This document shows, in pieces, positions 26,721-39,200 of a DNA stretch of 64,000 nucleotides; the first letter of the stretch is position 1; each line of letters begins with the position of its first letter. The notes under the pieces are model-generated. The model did no database searches. It was not told the DNA's origin and saw nothing but the letters and a program-made list of their open reading frames with translations. Origin of the DNA: Corydoras sp. C115 (lineage: Eukaryota; Chordata; Actinopteri; Siluriformes; Callichthyidae); NCBI GenBank assembly GCA_019802505.1, contig JAFMOC010000195.1, positions 373,501-437,500 of the forward strand. Direction: 5' to 3'. A program made the position numbers and the translations under genes.

Positions 26721-29700
26721 GAGTTTTCAGCGGTGTGTGACGTTCCGTACTGAATAACGAAGCACTGACAAATCCTTGTGGCGGCCGCATGTAAACGACC
26801 TCCTGCCTTCTGTTCAGGGGGGAGGAGCCTGGTTACATTTTGCAGATGTGCATTAAAGAAACGTTCACCCATCAGGGTCGGGGGGGGGGGGGGGGGGTTG
26901 TTAGAGCTTATCCCAGCACTTATAAGGCAAAGGGAAGTAATCGCAATGTAACACACACATTCAGGTGTTGGTGTCGGTAAAGGGACCAAGGTGTTGGGAC
27001 AAGTGGTGGCCAACACGTCCAGGTTCGAATCCCGTTTTGGGTGGAGCTTCCATGTCCACGCCCGGAACGTTCTCCTCTGGATGGGCATGAGGAACCTAAC
27101 TCTAACCCGAATATAAGATAACGGAAGGCTCCTTGTCTGCAGACACATGAATCAAATCCAGGTTCTTTGTTCCGTGAGGTGAGATCTCAAATCCCAGCAT
27201 GCACCTCACCGAGTCCGTTCAGATTTAAATAAAGCAGAACGTTTTGTGACGCAAAAACAGAGTGATGGGTCCAACTTTTTTGCAGGATGAATTGGCGGAG
27301 CCGGGCGGGGCACGTTGGCTTAGTGGTTGGCACGTTCTCCACTAGGGATTCCCGGTTTGAATCCCAATCTGGGTGGAGATTCCATATTCTCCCCGTGTCT
27401 GCGTGGGTTTCCTCCGGGTTCTCCAGTTTCCTCCCACAGTGTCCAGCGATAGATTGGTGTCCTGTCCTGGATGGACATGGGGAACCCCACCGCGACCCTA
27501 GTAGAGTAAAAAGCGGAAATAATAGATGGATGAATGGCTGTAAATTGGCAGAGCCAATCCCAACCCAGGACGGGATATACCTCAGCACGGCGCGTCTCTG
27601 GAACACAATGACAGACGGGTGGCGTCGTTGTTCGTTCCTGACGTCCTGCAGAGGAACGTTTTCTGAAAGTTGGCTTTTAGCTTCTAAAACAGCGACCTCC
27701 TTGTTTGTTGATTCCTGCGTCGTTTTAAACAAGCTGTCTTTATTGGCGCCCTAATTCACCGACGCCCCTCAGACGTCCACAGTCAGTAGGTCCTTTCTCT
27801 GTGAGATCACACACCCTCAACCGCTGCTTACGCTACCGTTTCTCAACCGCACCCTTCGCTCTGTTGTAATTGTTACCTCTCATGAGGAAACCCTCAAAAC
27901 CTCACAGCCAGCTGTTTAAAATAAACACCCTCCTTAAAAAAACCTGCTGACTTACGGGGTCTCAAGCGATCGCATTAATGTCTTCTTTAAGCTACACCCC
28001 GGGGGCGTGGGGGTTCAGGAGTTGGGGCGTCAAGCTGAAGGTTGGGGCTTCAAACCCTGATGTGGACCTTTGAGCAAAGCCCTCAAACCCCAACCCTAAC
28101 TACCGTATTTTCCGGACTATAAGGCGCACCTAAAAGCCTAAAATTTTCCCAGAAATCGGACGTGTGCCTTATAATCCGGTGCGCCTTATACGTGTACTGA
28201 GTTCCAAATTCTATAAAAGAGGTTTCTGCCGTGACCGTCGTCGAGACGAGACGGACTCGGACATCGATGAGAGGGAACACCGGAGCGCTCGATAGAGAAC
28301 CAGCTTTTTAATTCAGACACAGAAGACGAGGACTTTGATGGATTTGTGGGAGAAGAGAGATTAAAATAATGTGTGTTTTATCAAGTAGTAGAATAAACTT
28401 CAATTATAAATCAGCGTTTTGCTTCCTTTACTTTTCTTGTAGATCGTATGTTTTAGCGAGTGCCTTATAATACGCTGCCGTACAGAATAAGTACCGTACA
28501 GAAATAGACCCGGTAATTCAGACTGCGCCTTATAGTACGGTGCGCCTTATACGTGGCTCAAATACAGAAATAGACCCCGTAATTCAGACTGCGCCTCATA
28601 GTACGGTGCGACCATAATACGGCCTTATGGTCTGGAAAATACGGTAATTAAACCTAACGCCTAAACTAAACCAAAACTAGTTGTCCTCACTTGCTATGAG
28701 AGGATGGAGCTTCAGAGAGGAGGAGGAAACGGGAGACGCACATGGTCCACGCCAACGTCTAACACTTTTCGATGGATCGCTCATCATATGAAGTCTGTTT
28801 CCAAAACCGAAGTGGATATTTTATTTTTTAAAAGTTCCGAATCCCAACGCGAGGCTGCAAAGCTGTTCCAAAGTCGAGGTTCCTCTATAGGTCAAAATGC
28901 CAGGCATCCATCAGCGCACGCTGACGGCTGAGCAGCGGCGACGCGGAGATTAACATGACGACGGCTGTGAAGGTGCTGGAATGATTAGAGAGGTAAAGTA
29001 TGCACAGCCTACAGATGACTGGCGTACATGTCCGTATGAAGGATCCATCAATAAACACGGCAATTTACATGCCATGGAGACGAGACGCCGGCCGCATTAA
29101 AATTAATACCCCGGATCGCAGGGCGTTCTGGAGGTTGATGGGCTCCGTGTCCTATTTGGACGTGGCTTATTGACAGCCCTCTGTCCGTGATGGATTTGAG
29201 TCATCAGCGTATGACACTGGGGCGGATGAGGGCAGATTGAATTGAGACGGGAGGGGGCAAATCCACCAACCAAGACCTTTGATAAGACCTTCACTGGGAA
29301 CTTACTTAGTTGGTGGGGTGATTTAGCGTCACATGCTTTTCTCCATCCTTCCAGTCGATGAAGCTGAACTGCCCGAGCTGGGGGCATTCATCGCTGGACA
29401 CACACACTCACTCACTATATAGGGGCAATTTGAAGCAGCCAATTACCTTGAATTCAGAGGAACCCCACACGGAAACGAGACTGCACCCAGATCGGATTCA
29501 AACCTGGATCCCCGGCGCTGAGAGGCGGACGTGCAAACCGCGACGGCGCCGTTACTCAGCGTTCCGCTACTGTAATCTGCATCATTGAAATCCCATTGGT
29601 GTCAACATCACGCTGTTATTCTGCGTAACGCACGCCCTCCCTCTGCGGGCTCCGCGGGCGGCCGAACGATCCATCACATCTAACCTGACGTTCCGCAGCA

Positions 29701-32700
29701 TTCTGGGAATGTTTACAGAACGCGGCGTGCGCCTCACAGAGGTGGAAACATCTCGCTTAATAAACATAACTTACCGATAAGCTACGCGAGCGGGCGATTT
29801 GCGAGGCTCTTTAGCGGAATTGAAGTGAGCGCCACACGTTGCGCTGCATTCAGGGTTCCGCTGGTGGAACAGCAACTCCTTTTTTGCCTCTAATTTGTGA
29901 TTTTCTAATTTCACGCTTGCTTAATGGGAAGCTTTGAGGTGTGCCCGCCTCAATGGCGGATGAGATGGAGAAGGACATGCATTCAGGCGGGTCTATTAGC
30001 ATTCATTAGGAGGAACTGGATCGGCTGCCTCCACCGCACTCCGCCCGCTTATTAAACAAATTACGGAGCCTGCTGCTTCATCCGAGCCGAGCCTGGCTCG
30101 CGGGGAATACAAACCTAATGATCAGATTAGAGTCCTGACGGGGGATTTCAGCAGAGGTCCTCATACACACGCTTTGTATTCTGGTTTTTACAGAATCAGG
30201 TCTAGAAGGCCGCTCGAGAACCTGCAGAACTGTGTAGGAATAGTTTGGGGAAGGCCTTGTGGGAGCCCTGGTGCATAAAGCGACAACCATAAAGGTACGG
30301 TTGGGTGAGTTTGCTGTGGAGGAGGTTCTTGACTGGTTCACGCAGAGCGTTGACCTCAAACCCGTCCCCAACTTCTTTGGGATGAACTAGAATGTTGATT
30401 CATGGATATTCAAGACGATCTCATGAACGCTCTCCTGGACGAATATTCACTTTAAAATCAGAAAGTCTTCTCTGACTGTTAGCTGGAAAGGAAAGCTCCT
30501 GAAGGTGCCCCAACACTCACACAGACACACAAGAGATAGGGGGCAAAATTTGACCCCATGTTTTTGGGCTGTGAGAGGAAACCCGGGAACCTGGAGGACA
30601 CCCATGCAGACACGGCAAGAACATGGGAACTCCAAGCAAGATCCCTAGCACTGAGAGGTGGACGTTCTAACCACTACAACACCGTGCCGCCCCACATGGA
30701 ACCTGGTTGGATGATATTTAAGAGTATAAAAGGGTTATTCTGCCATTTAAACGACTTCAACCCAAAAGACTAATGAGATACAAACAAGGAGCTGCAGACC
30801 CAGGTGAGGGAAGTCAATAAACCCAGTGCACGCCAGTAAAGTCTTTGCTGTTTTTAAGATGATGGAACTTGGTACCTCCTTGCTCATATTTAACATACTG
30901 TTCTTGTTTTTAATGAATTTCATTAGAATGTAATGAACCCGCGGTTCTTATTTGGTCTGAGAGGACAGGATGTTTCCCAGACACCAACAACACCAATAAG
31001 CGGGTACATCTGCTCAATTCGGCAAACTTTTAGCCACTATATTCCAAACCCGTAGCCAGGAGTGGACTTTAGAGGCCTTGTGGGGTGGGAGCACTTATTT
31101 TTAACTTCTCGTCAGTAAACTTTTCCCCGCAGTGATGTCATGTTACTTAATCCCGGATTGAGGTCGTTAGCCAAGTGAAGCAGACATGATACAGCATCTC
31201 GGAGCGATGAGGATGAAGGGCCTCGCTCAAGGACCCAAGCTGGTCACATTTGGTGGACGAGGAGCTGGGTATGCAATCTCAGCTCCAGTTCATTCCAAAG
31301 GCGTTTGATGGGGTTGAGGTCAAGGCTGAAGTTCGTCTTCAACAAACCCACCCAACCATGTCTTTATGGACGTCCAGCATGTGCAGGGCCTTCCACAAAC
31401 TGTTCTTACCGTGTTGGAAGCGTACAATTGTCCAAAATGCCTGTCCAGATATCAGATTTTATAATTTATATTTAAGAATTCAATGATTCAGAGGTGTGTC
31501 CCGATACTTTAGTTCTCTTATATCCGTAAAGTTCGACAGGCGCATCCCGAACAAGACGAGTTATACGTGACTATAGGTATATATTTTTATTTTTTGTAGC
31601 TTAGAGGTATTATTATAAAGCTCATCTGCTTTACATTAAGAACTCTCCAGCAGTTTAACCAACCGCTTAAACATAAACATCTGGCCTCCGCTGCCGCCGC
31701 CATCGCCTCCGCCGTAACCCCTCACGTACCAACTTGTCACAATAGAGATTTTTTTTCATTTAAATTCAATAAAAACTAAAAACTGCGGCTCTGATCAAAG
31801 TTAATGACACGTTGGAAGTCGGTGCTGCGTGTCTACGTATGTGTTCGGCCACAGACTGGCGGCACCGCCCTTCCACTGGTCGGCCACGGCGGTGCTGCCG
31901 TCGACCCGACAAACCACACCGGCATACTGCAGCGCGCCGGGGAGCTGACGACGTAGGCCGACTAAATGGGCCTTGAAAGTAAAAATATTAGTTGATGGGG
32001 TAAAGGTCGTCCCCGTGCAGGCGGACCGCCGCCTCCTGGAGGATTTCTGTGTGAAGCAGAACGTGCAGAGAGCCAGAAAAGTCTTTTAATCTCCCGTAAT
32101 GCCAGAGGCGCAATTTTAGTCCGAGAGGCACTTCAGATAAGTATATGCGTGCCTACATCAGTCAAAATATAGTCTCTCTGCCTCCCGAGGTGGTCGATCC
32201 CACCATCCAGCGGTCTGTCGCTCCTCGGGGCGGGGCGGTGCGGTGGCTGGAAGCCATAACATTCCTCCAGAAAGACTAATTTGCTCTTAATAAGTGAACA
32301 CTGAAGTCAATTAAAGTCGTTAAATCCAACGCTTACAGCAGGTCGCACGCTCGACAGCGCCGCCGCACCAAACGCAGACGCGACGTGGACACCTTCAACA
32401 CCGTCACCGTTAATTAAACGTAAACTGAGTTTAATCTAAGCCTCTTTAAATCTGATCCCTGGATTTGTGGAGGTTCATGAGTCTTCAGCTTGGATTGTGG
32501 GTCGTTTGTTTTTGTGACGACTAGAACGTCTCGAGAGCTTGATGACGCGGCGCCTTTGTAGCACCTTCAAGTCATCTAGACTGTTTGTGTCCAACGTTTT
32601 GGGTGCAGTTTGGGGTCTATGGTGCATTGTTTGCTGTCAAAGAACCTAACTAGTGCTGATCTAGAACGACGTTGGTTTTCTGACCCCACAAGATATTCTG

Positions 32701-35700
32701 GATAAACGGAACTCTTAAATAAAGCCATTTTGGGAGAGTGGAAGCTGCTCGAGCGGCCAGCTTGGAGTGGGATGTTAAAAGCTCCTTGTGACAGCTGCAT
32801 CGGTTGCTGGCGTGTGAGTGGGGGGCGGAGCCAAGGAGGCAAACAAGGCTTGATGTAAGTGATTGAGTTCCGCTAACGCTGTATGTGCAGGTGTTTAAAA
32901 AAAAGGGCGAGACTAGGGTGTGGTAGCTCAGTGGTTAGGGCATTGGGTTATCAATCTGAAGGTTGTGGGTTCAAATCCCAGGTCCACTGAAGTTACCAGT
33001 GTGGGTCCTTGAGCGAGGCCCTTAACCCTCATTGCTCCAGGGATGTTGTGATGAACCCTGTGCTCACCTTGTAAGTCGCTTTGGATAAAAGCGTCCAATA
33101 AATGACCATTCATTCATTCATTCATTCATTATCTTTCGTTTTATCCTCTATTAGGGTTGCGGTGGGGTTCCCCATGCCCATCCAGGGGAGAACATCTCGG
33201 GCGCTGGGCAGATAGACCCAGGACAGGGCGCCAATCCATCGCTGGGCATACACTCACTCACACAGACACACTCTATATGGGGCAATTTTGAGAATTCAAT
33301 TGACTTGATCCATGTTTTTGGACTGTGGGAGGAAACTCGAGAACCCGGAGGAAACCCACACGGACACGGGGAGAACATGGAAACTCCACCCAGATTGGGA
33401 GTCGAACCGGGAATCCCTAGCGCTGAGAGGCGAACCACTAACCACTAAGCCACCGTGCCACCCCCAATAAATGACCAAATATATATAAATATAGACTTGG
33501 GGTGACTCATGGTGTCCCGGTTGGTGTCAGTCCTGAAGGTTGTAGCGTCCCGGTGTCTCAATACCTTTATCCATATAGTGCTTTACGCTCCCCGAACCCC
33601 CATCTCACAAGTGAACGGTAAAGTGGACCCAAACCTAACCAGGACCCAAACCTCTGGATATCCTGCCCGCTCAGACATCCAGCTGTTGCCACGGGAGCGA
33701 CCTCGGCGAATGAGCCGAGCCGTGAGGTGCGGAGTGATCCAGACAGGGGTGGAGTCTCGGCAGGAACAGGGGCAAAGAAAGCAAACAAGGCTCGGCAAAG
33801 ATGATCTGTCACTGAACTACTGCAGAAAAGGGAGCTTTGTATTCCCCCGGAGCCTATCCCTTAACGTGTGGAAAAGTAGCCCTGGAAAAGAGCGTGTGCA
33901 GAAATTGGAGTTCCAAAACTTCCATATAAGGAGAACCTCTTTGGCAAAAGCGGCCAGCAGACGCACTTGAGTAACAGTAGTTTCCAGAAGCGGGATCCCC
34001 TCGCGTTGCCAGATGGTCTGGCTCCCACATAAGGGCGTCGGTTGTCTACAGCACAACGACGCTCACTCTGCCCATGACAGCGACGCGGCCCCACGGCGCT
34101 TTTTATAATAGGCTTATTTATAAGATCTATTTTTAAAAGCCTCCGGACGCAAATACTTCCAGTGCTGACTAACAGCGAGGCTGAGCGAGGCTGAGCGAGG
34201 CGTGCATGCGTGTGTGATGCACATCCACTCGGCAGCTCCGTTCTGTTGGAAGAAGCCGATGTGTTTTGACTGCACCCAGACCCTGTATGCAAATAAGCCG
34301 TATTTACATAAAACGTGTCTAAATGCGGCGGAGATTAAAATGCGGTCGCTCAGATCACTTCAGGAGGTCTGACACTCGATTTACCCACTTCTGTTACGAG
34401 TGCAGATGGATCCACCTCTTCAAAAAAAAAACAAAAAAAAAAAAAAAACCCTCGCGACACCTGACATAATTACTAAATGGCTTAAAAATTATAGCCGCTA
34501 CTTACAAGTTGTTGAAACGTTCCACTTGAGCGGCGCTCAGCCCGATACACCGGTTTACTGACTTCGCCGGGCGTATTTACTGTTAAAGAGACACCGGAAA
34601 ACATCACCGGAAAGATGGGCGATGCAGTTACACATTTAATTAGAAGGTGGAGTTTAGATTCACATCAGACTCACCCTTCAATCACGTCATGGTGCGTACT
34701 TTAAACTCTGTTAGTCTGTTGACTAGGTTTGATCTAGCGAGTACTGAGAACTGTCGGCTGCTCAAACAAGCGCGTATATCGTGACCGTAGGACCTGGTGC
34801 GAGGTAGGTTGTGGTAGGAGGACACACCCCTCTACTGTAAAGAAGGCGTAGAGGATTGGACGATGCTGAAGGTTCCACGTTTATCTCGATCTGAACCATA
34901 ACTCGTTCACTCGGCCAAGTAGGAAAACATCCATCCATCCATCATCTGCCACTTTATCCTCTATTAGGGTTCACGGGGGTTCCCCATGCCCATCCAGGGT
35001 AGAACGTTTCGGGCTGTGGGCAGATACACCCAGGACAGGACGCCAATCTAGCACTGGGCACACACTCACTCACACAGACACACTCTATATGGGGCAATTT
35101 TGAGAATTCAATTGACTTGATCCATGTTTTTGGACTGTGGGAGGAAACTCGAGAACCCGGAGGAAACCCACACGGACACGGGGAGAACATGGAAACTCCA
35201 CCCAGATTGGGAGTCGAACCGGGAATCCCTAGCGCTGAGAGGCGAACCACTAACCACTAAGCCACCGTGCCACCCCCAATAAATGACCAAATATATATAA
35301 ATATAGACTTGGGGTGACTCATGGTGTCCCGGTTGGTGTCAGTCCTGAAGGTTGTAGCGTCCCGGTGTCTCAATACCTTTATCCATATAGTGCTTTACGC
35401 TCCCCGAACCCCCATCTCACAAGTGAACGGTAAAGTGGACCCAAACCTAACCAGGACCCAAACCTCTGGATATCCTGCCCGCTCAGACATCCAGCTGTTG
35501 CCACGGGAGCGACCTCGGCGAATGAGCCGAGCCGTGAGGTGCGGAGTGATCCAGACAGGGGTGGAGTCTCGGCAGGAACAGGGGCAAAGAAAGCAAACAA
35601 GGCTCGGCAAAGATGATCTGTCACTGAACTACTGCAGAAAAGGGAGCTTTGTATTCCCCCGGAGCCTATCCCTTAACGTGTGGAAAAGTAGCCCTGGAAA

Positions 35701-36233
35701 AGAGCGTGTGCAGAAATTGGAGTTCCAAAACTTCCATATAAGGAGAACCTCTTTGGCAAAAGCGGCCAGCAGACGCACTTGAGTAACAGTAGTTTCCAGA
35801 AGCGGGATCCCCTCGCGTTGCCAGATGGTCTGGCTCCCACATAAGGGCGTCGGTTGTCTACAGCACAACGACGCTCACTCTGCCCATGACAGCGACGCGG
35901 CCCCACGGCGCTTTTTATAATAGGCTTATTTATAAGATCTATTTTTAAAAGCCTCCGGACGCAAATACTTCCAGTGCTGACTAACAGCGAGGCTGAGCGA
36001 GGCTGAGCGAGGCGTGCATGCGTGTGTGATGCACATCCACTCGGCAGCTCCGTTCTGTTGGAAGAAGCCGATGTGTTTTGACTGCACCCAGACCCTGTAT
36101 GCAAATAAGCCGTATTTACATAAAACGTGTCTAAATGCGGCGGAGATTAAAATGCGGTCGCTCAGATCACTTCAGGAGGTCTGACACTCGATTTACCCAC
36201 TTCTGTTACGAGTGCAGATGGATCCACCTCTTC

Positions 36234-36264
<31 letters not shown>

Positions 36265-39200
36265 CTCGCGACACCTGACATAATTACTAAATGGCTTAAA
36301 AATTATAGCCGCTACTTACAAGTTGTTGAAACGTTCCACTTGAGCGGCGCTCAGCCCGATACACCGGTTTACTGACTTCGCCGGGCGTATTTACTGTTAA
36401 AGAGACACCGGAAAACATCACCGGAAAGATGGGCGATGCAGTTACACATTTAATTAGAAGGTGGAGTTTAGATTCACATCAGACTCACCCTTCAATCACG
36501 TCATGGTGCGTACTTTAAACTCTGTTAGTCTGTTGACTAGGTTTGATCTAGCGAGTACTGAGAACTGTCGGCTGCTCAAACAAGCGCGTATATCGTGACC
36601 GTAGGACCTGGTGCGAGGTAGGCTGTGGTAGGAGGACACACCCCTCTACTGTAAAGAAGGCGTAGAGGATTGGACGATGCTGAAGGTTCCACGTTTATCT
36701 CGATCTGAACCATAACTCGTTCACTGGGCCAAGTAGGAAAACATCCATCCATCCATCATCTGCCACTTTATCCTCTATTAGGGTTCACGGGGGTTCCCCA
36801 TGCCCATCCAGGGTAGAACGTTTCGGGCTGTGGGCAGATACACCCAGGACAGGACGCCAATCTAGCACTGGGCACACACTCACTCACACAGACACACTCT
36901 ATATGGGGCAATTTGGAGAACTCAATTGACTTGATCCATGTTTTTGGACTGTCGGAGGAAACCGGAGAACCCGGAGGGAACCCACGCGGACACGGGGAGA
37001 ACATGGAAACTCCACCCAGATGGGGATTCCAACTGGGAATCCCCAGTGCTGAGAGGAGTTCACGCTAAACCATTAAACCACTGTGCCGCCCCCCAGGTCT
37101 GTATTATTCATTCATTCATTATCACCCGCTTTATCCTCTATTAGGGTCGCGGGGGGGGTTCCCCATGCCCATCCAGGGGAGAACGTCTAGGACGCTGGGC
37201 AGATACCCCCAGGACAGGACGCCAATCGATCGCTGGGCACACACTCACTCACACACTCAAACACTCTATATGGGGCAATTTGGAGCATTCAGTTGACCTT
37301 AATCCATGTTTTTGGACTGTGGGAGGAAACCGGAGAACCCGGAGGAAACCCACACAGACACGGTGAGAACTCCACCCAGATTGGGATTCGAACCGGGAAT
37401 CCGTAGCGCTGGTTGAGACGAACGTGCTCAACCACTAAGCCACCGATCACTAGTGTGTCTGTGTGGTGCGAGGGCGTAAGTGGGCGGAGTCTGTCTACAT
37501 CTCACCCCTCGTTCAGGCCGAACATCCGGCAGGTGAGTCGATGACCTTCCACCACCGCCTATTTCCCTTGGCTCCGCCCCCTCCCGGCCCTCGAAGCGGC
37601 GTCCTTTCCTCCTCTGCCCTGCCAGCGTCCCGAAACTTCCCAGGTGACGTAATAAGTGAACTGAAATCTCGCCGTGTTCATCTCCTCTTACCCACCCCCC
37701 TGCCCCCCTCCCTCCCTCCCACCCCCCCCACTCACCCACATTCATCTTTATCTTATTTTAAACAAACATCATCTCAAACTCTTATCTGCAGCGCGTTTAA
37801 TGTCTGCACTCGGGTTTGATACGCTTCCTACTTTTAAAGCGAGCGCTGCGGGGAGGGCGTCCTGCTGCCTCGGAATGCCAATGAAGACGAGGCAGCCGTC
37901 GTCTTCGCGGCTGCCGTGGGCTCGGGACTCGCGTGTGTCTCCTCCAAAACCCCAAACATCTCCAGGAGGTTCCAGATCAGACCCTGTTCTGTCCTGTCAT
38001 GTTGTGATGTCACGATAAGTCTAATTCACGGAGATTGAGCCGAGATTCCGACGTCTCCCCCCCCCTCCCCGCTTTATTTTAAGCCTCCGTGTAACGCCGA
38101 TGACGTCACGTCTCTGGTCACGAACACAGGCATCAGTGTGAGTCCCGCTTCCCACCCTCACCCCGCCCGGAGAACCTTCGCACCACTGCTTCCACTAAAG
38201 AGCCTCTGCAATTCCTGCTCTGCGTTTTTTCCTATATTTACCCCGGAGTGCTCTTCGAGAATCCGCACCCTTCCTGAAGCTCCTGGCGCCCCCTGTGAGT
38301 GCGGTGAGGACTTCTCTCTCCAGTGAATGACTTTGATGAGGGACCCTCGAAAGCGGCACCACTTTTTGCCCCAGTGAGATTTTTAAGCCGGGGATGAGAT
38401 TAAGTCCTGACGCTGAATTACACCAGCAGCTGTGTGAGGGTCCCGGCGGGAAGCCGTCTGATCGCCCTTCAAATTAGTTCCCATTAAGTCGCGGGACGGC
38501 AATGTTTGTTTCTGACGCGGGCTTCGGCTAATGAGCGTCGCTAATTGGAATAAAGTGGCGAAATTTTGTGTGCGAGACCGAAGCGGAGCCGCGACCTCAG
38601 GCGAACCCCCTCCAGCTGCACATGACGCGCAACGACGAGGACGAAGATATTAGGACGCCTTCACGTCACTGTTCGGATCTTTGGATTTTGAAAAAGGCAG
38701 AAAGAACGAGCCGATGCAAAAACGCTCGTCTCAACTCATTTATTGAGAACAAAGAGAATTGGTCATGGACACCGTCAGTAACTCACGCTGGCCAGCGGGT
38801 CTGCCGTCCTCAGCGTCCCGATGCTGTGTCTGCCTCCGGGTCTGAGTGATAGTGCGCCCCCCGCAGTGTTTACCTGTGTATATATCCATTACATCTAGTT
38901 TAAATCAGGTTTTAGGGTTTAAATCAGCCAATCCAAGACCAGTATTTTGGTTCGAATCTAGCTTGCCCCACCCCACTTCCTAATGGCAGCAGGAACTGTT
39001 AGGATCTTTTTGATTTTTGGAAAGGCAAAAGAACACGCCGATGCAAGATGGCCGTTCTCAACTGGTTTATTGAGAACAAAGAGAATTCTTTCTGCACACC
39101 GTCAGGAAGTAACGCTGGCCAGCGGTCTGCCCATTTAGTTTCAGGTGCTAAGTACCCCTTCAGGTCCGAGTGAGAGAGAGTGAGCCCACCCCAGGTTACC

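Noticed and set aside
32918..33000. tRNA-like sequences with good box A and B in the SINE-A and SINE-B heads as real tRNA genes
   Set aside because: They lack a complete cloverleaf and are followed by SINE bodies and tails; they are SINE promoters.
33509..35782. Identical 153-codon ORFs at 33509-33970 and 35321-35782
   Set aside because: They are identical only because the 1.8 kb block is duplicated. No family resemblance, antisense frames are equally open, and there is no splice or promoter support.
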